A program made the position numbers and the translations under genes. This document shows positions 14,940-19,548 of a stretch of DNA of 19,548 bases, one piece after another. Below the pieces are notes generated by a model. The model saw nothing but the letters and a program-made list of their open reading frames with translations. It was not told the DNA's origin and ran no database searches. This stretch comes from an uncultured Desulfovibrio sp. (GTDB lineage Bacteria; Desulfobacterota; Desulfovibrionia; Desulfovibrionales; Desulfovibrionaceae): the NCBI GenBank assembly GCA_900553145.1, contig USCL01000032.1:1-19548 (forward strand), given 5' to 3'. The first letter of the stretch is position 1; every line of letters starts with the position of its first letter.

Positions 14940-15734
14940 TTGAATCCCATGATGCAATCTCTTGTTTGCGCACTCCGGCCCTTCCTTCTGATGGGAATCC
15001 TCATTTCGCTGCTGTCCTCGGGCTTCCCGACGTACTGCTGGGCGGCGGAACCCCTCCGGGTCGGCGTGGAAGACTCTTACCCGCCCTTCTCCTTCCCCGC
15101 CGAAGGCAAACAAGCCGGGTTCGATCCCGAAATCGCCGACGCGTTATGCAAAACCATGAACGCTTCTTGCACGATAGAGCCGCTTCCCTTCGGCACGCTG
15201 CTCGAAAAGATGCGCCGGGGCGAGCTTGACCTGATCGTGGCGGGGCTGGCTAAAAACGGCAACCGTCAGGAGTACATGAATTTCAGCAACAGCTATTACC
15301 ATTCCCGGTCCATCTATCTGGGGCTTCCTGACGGCGTGGGCATCAACGCCAGCGGCCTGAAAGGGAAACGCATCGGCGTTCAGGAGCATACGCAGCAGGA
15401 AATCTTCCTCCAAAAACAATGGTCCGGCGTGGCGGAACTCGTCCCTTTCCCTGCTTATGAGCTGCTGATCGACGCGTTCTGTGACGGGCAGCTGGATGCC
15501 ATCCTTGTGGACGGCCTGTCCGGTTACGCCTTCCTCCGGAGCGAACGCGGCCAGCCTTTTGCCATACTCGACGATCCCCTTCCCCCCGAAGGCCCCCTTT
15601 CCTATGCCCACATCGGGGTGCGCAAGGATGATCCCAAGCTGTTGGACGCGATCAACAAAGCCATCGTCCACATCAAACTCAACGGCGATTACGACCGCAT
15701 CGTGCGTAAATATTTCCCCTTCAGCATTTATTGA
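14940..15734 (+). CDS. Periplasmic amino-acid-type binding protein (SBP_bac_3)
   Basis: A 264-residue family-3 solute-binding protein. A hydrophobic signal peptide (about residues 8-35, ending near YCWAA) precedes PLRVGVEDSYPPFSFPAEGKQAGFDPEIADALCKTM, the classic start of this fold. Then come the lobe-hinge segment MRRGELDLIVAGLAKNGNRQEYMNFSNSYY, LKGKRIGVQEHTQQE, and the C-terminal DAINKAIVHIKLNGDYDRIVRKYF. It is full length. The start is uncertain: TTG at 14940 has a weak GAG 8 bases upstream, while ATG codons at 14949 and 14952 have no visible ribosome site. No transport genes follow. The next gene, 8 bases on, is a membrane diguanylate cyclase with a periplasmic domain. Inference: the protein reports a ligand to the cyclase rather than feeding an importer. 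The ligand is unknown. Confidence 0.88.
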   Translation: MNPMMQSLVCALRPFLLMGILISLLSSGFPTYCWAAEPLRVGVEDSYPPFSFPAEGKQAGFDPEIADALCKTMNASCTIEPLPFGTLLEKMRRGELDLIVAGLAKNGNRQEYMNFSNSYYHSRSIYLGLPDGVGINASGLKGKRIGVQEHTQQEIFLQKQWSGVAELVPFPAYELLIDAFCDGQLDAILVDGLSGYAFLRSERGQPFAILDDPLPPEGPLSYAHIGVRKDDPKLLDAINKAIVHIKLNGDYDRIVRKYFPFSIY

Positions 15735-15742
15735 GCGCGTCA

Positions 15743-17350
15743 ATGCACTGCAAGCCTTCCCGAAACGCCGAGCCGAAACGGAAACGCCAAATCGGCATCA
15801 ATCTTTTCCCCGTCCTTGTCTCGGTGCCCCTGCTGGCGCTGCTGGTAGCCGTTTCCTATCTTTTTTTCAGCGATCTCCACCGGATCAAAAACCTGGCCCT
15901 GTCCACCAGCAACAACCATCTGCCCCAGGTGCTTGCCAAGCAGCAAATACTCATCAACGTCGAGAACATGCGCCGCAATATCGCGCTGGTGTACAGCGCG
16001 TCCGACCCGACCATCGGCCGGAACGCGGGCATCACCGCCCAAGCGCTGATCTCCGAATCGGTCTTTGAGGAGACGTCGCAGGGCTTCGCCCTCAAAATGG
16101 CCGAGATCAAGCCGAAGCTCATCCGCCTCATCCAACTGAAGCAACAGGAATATAAGGCAGAGGATCTGCTCCACCACGGGGAAATCCTCTTTGCGGAAGC
16201 CCTCGGGCGGCTGCTCTTGCGGAGCGGGACGGAGTTCAACTATCCCCTCAAGCACAGTGCGCGGCACCTGAACAAGGATCTCTCGGGAGACACGGCCGAC
16301 AAGCAGGCCATCTTGGAGGGCCTGCGCCCGCTGATGGAGGTATGCGCCAAGGCGGAACGGGCGGAAAGCCCTGATCCGTCACTGCTCCGCGACTGCGGGA
16401 AATTCCAGACGAGCTGGAATGCCATCGTCTCCAACTGGAACCAGCTCACACGCGGCCATGCTGAAGCCAAACAAATCTGGAATGCCCTCGACGGCAAACT
16501 GCGCGAGCTCAGCGATGCCGTTTCGACCCACGAGGCCGAATGGATTTACCGGAGCATGTCCCGTATCAATGAGGAAGTCTCGCGCATTGAGGAACTCTTC
16601 CCCATCATGGGGGCCGCGCTGATCGCCGGGCTGCTGGTCACGCTGCTGGTCATCCACCTGCAGATCATCCGCCCTTTGTCCCTGCTCTCTCAGGCGTTGC
16701 GGACCATCCGTTCCGGCCATTCCATCTCCCAGCTTCCCCCGGTGCGCATCCGGGAATTGCAGGACGTGCTTGACGTCCTGCCGGACATCAGCCGCCATAT
16801 GGACGAACTGAACACCCGCTCCGGGCGGCTCGCGCAGGAACGGGATCAATATGCGGACCTCAGTTTCCGGGACGCGCTGACCGGCGTATACAACCGGCGG
16901 GCGCTTGAGGAAACGATGGGCCGCATCCCGGCGCGCACGCCTCTCGCGCTGCTGATGATCGACCTTGATTTCTTCAAGAACTACAACGACCGGTTCGGGC
17001 ATCAGGCGGGGGACGCCGCCCTGAAATCCATCGCGCAGACCGCCTTGAAAGCGCTCTTGCGGGATTCCGACAGGATATTCCGCTACGGTGGCGAAGAGTT
17101 CACCGCCATTCTGGCGGGGGCCGGGCAGTATTCGTCCATGACCGTGGCCCAGCGCATATTGGATGAAGTGGCCGCTCTGGACCTTCGCCATCCCGATTCG
17201 CAGACGGGGAAAATGACCGTCAGCATCGGCATTGCGCACCGTTCGTTCGGGGAAGAGGTGGATATCTGCAAAGTGCTGGCCCACGCGGATCAGGCGCTGT
17301 ATCAAGCCAAGACCTCCGGCAGGAATCAGATCGTCGTTTTCGAGGCATAG
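15743..17350 (+). CDS. Membrane-bound diguanylate cyclase (GGDEF)
   Basis: A 535-residue inner-membrane enzyme making cyclic di-GMP from two GTP. A short basic N-terminus leads to transmembrane helix 1 (LFPVLVSVPLLALLVAVSYLF). A helical periplasmic sensor domain of about 240 residues follows, then helix 2 (IMGAALIAGLLVTLLVIHLQ), a HAMP-like linker starting IIRPLSLLSQAL, a short coiled coil, and the GGDEF domain from RDALTGVYNRRALEE to the end. The active site reads YGGEEF (G449-G450-E451-E452-F453), and the product-inhibition I-site RDSD lies exactly five residues before it, so both catalysis and feedback look intact. An in-frame TTG at 15731 overlaps the previous stop as TTGA and is an alternative start; ATG 15743 has GAG 7 bases upstream. 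Tight coupling to the binding-protein gene suggests ligand-gated c-di-GMP output. Confidence 0.93.
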   Translation: MHCKPSRNAEPKRKRQIGINLFPVLVSVPLLALLVAVSYLFFSDLHRIKNLALSTSNNHLPQVLAKQQILINVENMRRNIALVYSASDPTIGRNAGITAQALISESVFEETSQGFALKMAEIKPKLIRLIQLKQQEYKAEDLLHHGEILFAEALGRLLLRSGTEFNYPLKHSARHLNKDLSGDTADKQAILEGLRPLMEVCAKAERAESPDPSLLRDCGKFQTSWNAIVSNWNQLTRGHAEAKQIWNALDGKLRELSDAVSTHEAEWIYRSMSRINEEVSRIEELFPIMGAALIAGLLVTLLVIHLQIIRPLSLLSQALRTIRSGHSISQLPPVRIRELQDVLDVLPDISRHMDELNTRSGRLAQERDQYADLSFRDALTGVYNRRALEETMGRIPARTPLALLMIDLDFFKNYNDRFGHQAGDAALKSIAQTALKALLRDSDRIFRYGGEEFTAILAGAGQYSSMTVAQRILDEVAALDLRHPDSQTGKMTVSIGIAHRSFGEEVDICKVLAHADQALYQAKTSGRNQIVVFEA

Positions 17351-17422
17351 CCGGGCGTATCCGGTTCCCTTCCGGTTGCGCACCGGCCTCCCGCCAAGAC
17401 GGGCTGGGGCCGGAACGCGGGG

Positions 17423-17752
17423 CTACTGCGCGTCGGGATCGGCTCCGCCCATCCGTACGGTTTCGGAAGGCTCCATCGCCTCCTTGAGGTCTTTGGACAC
17501 CTTGAGCTTGATCGTCTTGCGCGGGGGAATGGGCACGGGCTGCCCCGTATGCGGGTTACGCCCGAGGCGGGCCGCGGTTTCCGTCACGGCCAGCGTTCCA
17601 ATGCCGGGCAGGATCACCGACGTATCCTCAAGCAGCTGCCTCCGGACATACCGCATAACCACGAGCATAACCCGTTCGGCTTCCACAGGGCTCACTTCCA
17701 GAGCCTTCGCTATGTGTTGGACAAGATCTTTTTTGGTCGATTTGGAAGCCAT
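17423..17752 (-). CDS. HU/IHF-family DNA-binding protein with C-terminal extension
   Basis: A 109-residue nucleoid protein. SKSTKKDLVQHIAKALEVSPVEAERVMLVVMRYVRRQLLE forms the helical dimer base. The beta arm is TSVILPGIGTLAVTETAARLGRNPHTGQPVPIPPRKTIKLKVSKDLKEAM, with the conserved RNPxTG and Pro at the tip that kink DNA. HU is usually about 90 residues; here some 15 acidic/polar residues (EPSETVRMGGADPDAQ) extend the C-terminus. The start at 17752 fits the family and has AAAGG about 11 bases upstream. A frame-open ATG 87 bases further up would add a basic, serine-rich stretch unlike HU. It converges with the cyclase gene; the 72-base gap has only weak GC stems. Its upstream region holds a 10-bp inverted repeat and the GTCC/GGAC repeat field. 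Confidence 0.9.
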   Translation of the reverse strand: MASKSTKKDLVQHIAKALEVSPVEAERVMLVVMRYVRRQLLEDTSVILPGIGTLAVTETAARLGRNPHTGQPVPIPPRKTIKLKVSKDLKEAMEPSETVRMGGADPDAQ

Positions 17753-17785
17753 TCGCAGCAGCACCTTTTGTCTTGAATCGTTCGG

Positions 17786-17810
17786 GAGAGAAAGAGTTTT
17801 TCTTTCTCTC
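17786..17810 (-). promoter_or_regulatory. 10-bp inverted repeat in the HU leader
   Basis: GAGAGAAAGA (17786-17795) and TCTTTCTCTC (17801-17810) are perfect complements with a 5-base loop, 34 bases upstream of the HU start codon. Just upstream of it on the minus strand is TATAGA, a possible -10 without a good -35. The stem could be an mRNA leader hairpin affecting HU translation or stability. Confidence 0.45.
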
Positions 17811-17833
17811 TTTCTATAGGTGAAGAAACGTCC

Positions 17834-18127
17834 GGCCATATTGTCCGCTCAAACTGGACGGCCATACTGTCCCATCACGATTTTCTACGCTGTTTTTCTT
17901 ACTTTTTTCTTTCTGCCGGAGATACGGTCATCTCCATTGAGGCCGGACGACGTGCGCGGCCATTCTGTCCGATCTCGCAGGCCGACCACAAGATCCCCGG
18001 ACGGATTGGGCGTCCAGCATGCCCGGACACCCTGCCCTTTCAGGTTGTCCGCACCTTACGGACAACCATCCTGTCCATCCTTTGCAGCATGCAGATCGGA
18101 CTATCAGAACATCCTTCCATATTGTCC
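17834..18127 (-). repeat. Five same-orientation 13-bp repeats (GGACARTATGGCC-like)
   Basis: Read on the minus strand: GGACAATATGGCC (17834-17846), GGACAGTATGGCC (17860-17872), GGACAGAATGGCC (17958-17970), GGACAGGATGGTT (18064-18076) and GGACAATATGGAA (18115-18127). All share one orientation and the GGACA core; starts are 26, 98, 106 and 51 bases apart. They lie upstream of the HU gene and downstream of the unrecognised HTH gene. They may be iteron-like or transcription-factor sites; no binding protein is proven. Confidence 0.65.
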
Positions 18128-18153
18128 TCACTGCATGTCCACCCACAATGGAC
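17843..18153. repeat. Four GTCC-N9-GGAC dyads
   Basis: Dyads of identical geometry (GTCC, nine bases, GGAC) occur at 17843-17859, 18012-18028, 18047-18063 and 18137-18153. The third extends to perfect 9-bp arms, GGTTGTCCG-N7-CGGACAACC (18043-18067). The fourth is GTCCA-N7-TGGAC. Constant 17-bp geometry suggests binding sites for a dimeric protein. The helix-turn-helix protein encoded alongside is a candidate, by inference only. Confidence 0.65.
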
Positions 18154-18166
18154 GCGCAGTTTATCC

Positions 18167-19548
18167 TCATTGCCCCAGCCCGGCGGCATCCTGAAGCATA
18201 TAGCTGATCTGCATCCGGCAGGCTTTCTGCACCAGCGGGTTTTCCAATCCCCCGCGCGAACGCAGGACGGCGGGGACCTTTTCAAGGATTCCCACGGCAA
18301 ACGGGCTATCCGGTTCGTCGAGCATCTGGCGGAACATGGCTTCGACCTCTTTCTCGAGGGCAAGGGCGGCCTCTTCTTCGAGCAAACGCCGCTCGGCTTC
18401 CAAGGCCTCCCGTTCACGGCGCACGGCCTCCTCGCGCTCCCTGCGGCGCAATTCCGCCGGAGAGATATAGCCCGTAGGAATCCGGTACGTCCCGTCTTTG
18501 GACAGGCAACGGAAAACCCAGTCCACCGGACGCGAAACGGGCTGGCCTTTGCTGTCCACCATCAGGTCGTGCTCCAGCTCGTACTCCGCATACCGCAGGG
18601 CATCCGTAAGGGACCCGGGGTCGATGTTCTGCACGGCGAGAAGCTCTTTGATCCGGCGCAGGTGCTTGGCGGTAAAGCCGACCTCCATCAGCCGGGGGCA
18701 CAGCTCTGGCAGCGCCCTTTCCAGCTCATCCGCCGGAGAGGCCGAAACGGAAGGAGAGGCGGCACGCGGCGCGCCGAGCGCTTCCTTTTCATCCATGAGC
18801 AGCCGGATACGCATGCCCCGCCGATGGACAGTCTTTTCGCACACGCCCGTTTCCGCCCATGTGGCGATGATGCGGCGGCAGGTGCGCGCATCGATGCCGA
18901 TGGTCTCCTCAATAATGGGGAGGGTCAGGTCGATGGTTTCTTTCTTGCCGATCCCGAAAAGCCACTTGAAGAGTTTCGTCGGGTTGGCCCCATGCACCGG
19001 AGCCAGCGGCCTGAGGAGGCTGATCTGCCCCTCCCCGACCCTCTTGGGTTTGCACCGGGGGACGGTCTGTACGTCAACCTTGGCCGTCCGATGTGAGCGT
19101 CCATTGGGCGTGTCCTTTGTGGACGGGCGCAGCGTCATCACGGCGGCATGAGCAGGGGCAGCTTCTTTCAACTCAGGCTCATGCAACGCGGAACCGCCCT
19201 GCTCTACGGAAATATCCGCTTCCTTCCGCCCATTCTCCACATGCGCCTCAAGGCTCTGCACAGGCACATCTTCATGATGGGTGGACACGTTGTCAGGACA
19301 TTCTGAGCGTCCATTGTGGACATCAACTTGGTACGGACGCTTCCGCCCATCAGGACGGGAAACGGGCTGCTGCCCTTCAGAGTGTCCACTGAGAACGTCC
19401 ATTCCCGGTGTCCATGTAGAGGGCACACTCAGAGAGGAAAGATTCGAGGTTTCAGCATGCCTGGCCAGCGGTTCTCGTTGCGGAGATGGATGAGGCGAAG
19501 CCTGCCCGTCCTTGCTGGCAGGACGTTCAGATCGTCCATTCTGCGCGC
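18167..19548 (-). CDS. Unrecognised HTH/coiled-coil protein, 5' end beyond window
   Basis: The reading frame is open to the right edge, so the gene is incomplete; 459 residues are visible. A GTG at 19426 is only an internal possibility. The visible N-terminal third is polar and low-complexity, with recurring NGRSE/NGRKE/NGRSH words encoded by AATGGACG-like DNA. Next comes a probable helix-turn-helix (KKETIDLTLPIIEETIGIDARTCRRIIATWAETGV), then RLMEVGFTAKHLRRIKELL and YELEHDLMVDSKGQPVSRPVDWVFRCL. A strongly charged coiled coil (AELRRREREEAVRREREALEA) runs towards a helical C-terminus. I do not recognise the family. HTH plus coiled coil plus a neighbouring repeat field recalls plasmid or phage replication/partition proteins, but no diagnostic motif is seen. 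It lies upstream of HU on the same strand. Confidence 0.75.
   Translation of the reverse strand, partial: AQNGRSERPASKDGQASPHPSPQREPLARHAETSNLSSLSVPSTWTPGMDVLSGHSEGQQPVSRPDGRKRPYQVDVHNGRSECPDNVSTHHEDVPVQSLEAHVENGRKEADISVEQGGSALHEPELKEAAPAHAAVMTLRPSTKDTPNGRSHRTAKVDVQTVPRCKPKRVGEGQISLLRPLAPVHGANPTKLFKWLFGIGKKETIDLTLPIIEETIGIDARTCRRIIATWAETGVCEKTVHRRGMRIRLLMDEKEALGAPRAASPSVSASPADELERALPELCPRLMEVGFTAKHLRRIKELLAVQNIDPGSLTDALRYAEYELEHDLMVDSKGQPVSRPVDWVFRCLSKDGTYRIPTGYISPAELRRREREEAVRREREALEAERRLLEEEAALALEKEVEAMFRQMLDEPDSPFAVGILEKVPAVLRSRGGLENPLVQKACRMQISYMLQDAAGLGQ
19094..19540. repeat. CGTCCATT/GTCC words inside the HTH gene
   Basis: CGTCCATT occurs at 19098-19105, 19308-19315, 19396-19403 and 19533-19540; its complement AATGGACG occurs at 18147-18154 in the noncoding region. 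TGAGCGTCCATTG is exact at 19094-19106 and 19304-19316. GTCC-N5-GGAC forms (GTCCTTTGTGGAC near 19112, GTCCATTGTGGAC near 19309) also occur. The 19396 copy is in a different reading frame from the others, hinting that the DNA word rather than the peptide is what recurs. Confidence 0.55.

Noticed and set aside
18089..19096. 335-codon plus-strand frame opposite the HTH gene
   Set aside because: No ribosome site; the minus-strand frame is longer, open to the window edge and has HTH and coiled-coil character.

Overview
This is a high-GC (roughly two-thirds G+C) chromosomal window from a Gram-negative bacterium. Signal-peptide binding proteins, an EmrA-type inner-membrane adaptor and GntR/TetR regulators fit a proteobacterium. 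The gene set and GC-rich intergenic hairpins recall Desulfovibrionaceae (Desulfovibrio/Bilophila type), but that is an impression, as there is no rRNA or other marker here. High GC gives long antisense open frames over nearly every gene; I treated these as shadows.

Left part (about 0.3-8.75 kb): a probable amide/nitrogen-compound utilisation cluster. It holds a YtcJ-type amidohydrolase on the minus strand. On the plus strand follow an SsnA/MtaD/TrzA-like amidohydrolase, a GntR-FCD regulator overlapping a P1-family (DmpA-like) aminopeptidase, a NMT1/SsuA-like periplasmic binding protein without ABC partners, and an EamA exporter. A plausible reading is binding, hydrolysis and deamination of an amino compound under GntR control, with export of a product; the substrate is unknown.

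Middle (8.76-9.45 kb): a gene-free stretch of about twelve diverged palindromic units at a 57-61 bp period with unrelated sequence between them. It looks like a decayed CRISPR array with no cas genes in view. A second, minimal 26-bp repeat pair at exactly 60-bp period lies at 2150-2235.

9.69-13.16 kb: an emrA-emrB-tetR efflux operon. A perfect 16-bp palindrome abuts its predicted -10 and is the likely TetR operator. 13.16-14.94 kb is a 1.8 kb gene-poor stretch with several strong hairpins and AT-rich patches.

14.94-17.35 kb: a periplasmic amino-acid-type binding protein followed directly by a membrane diguanylate cyclase with an intact GGEEF and I-site, a likely ligand-to-c-di-GMP sensor pair. 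On the minus strand come an HU/IHF-family gene and, running off the right edge, a gene for an unrecognised protein with a predicted helix-turn-helix. The intergenic region between these two genes and the 5' part of the larger one are dense in GTCC/GGAC words: four GTCC-N9-GGAC dyads, five same-orientation 13-bp repeats, and further copies inside the coding sequence. This could be an operator/iteron or partition-like region. It and the decayed array are the two most unusual things here.
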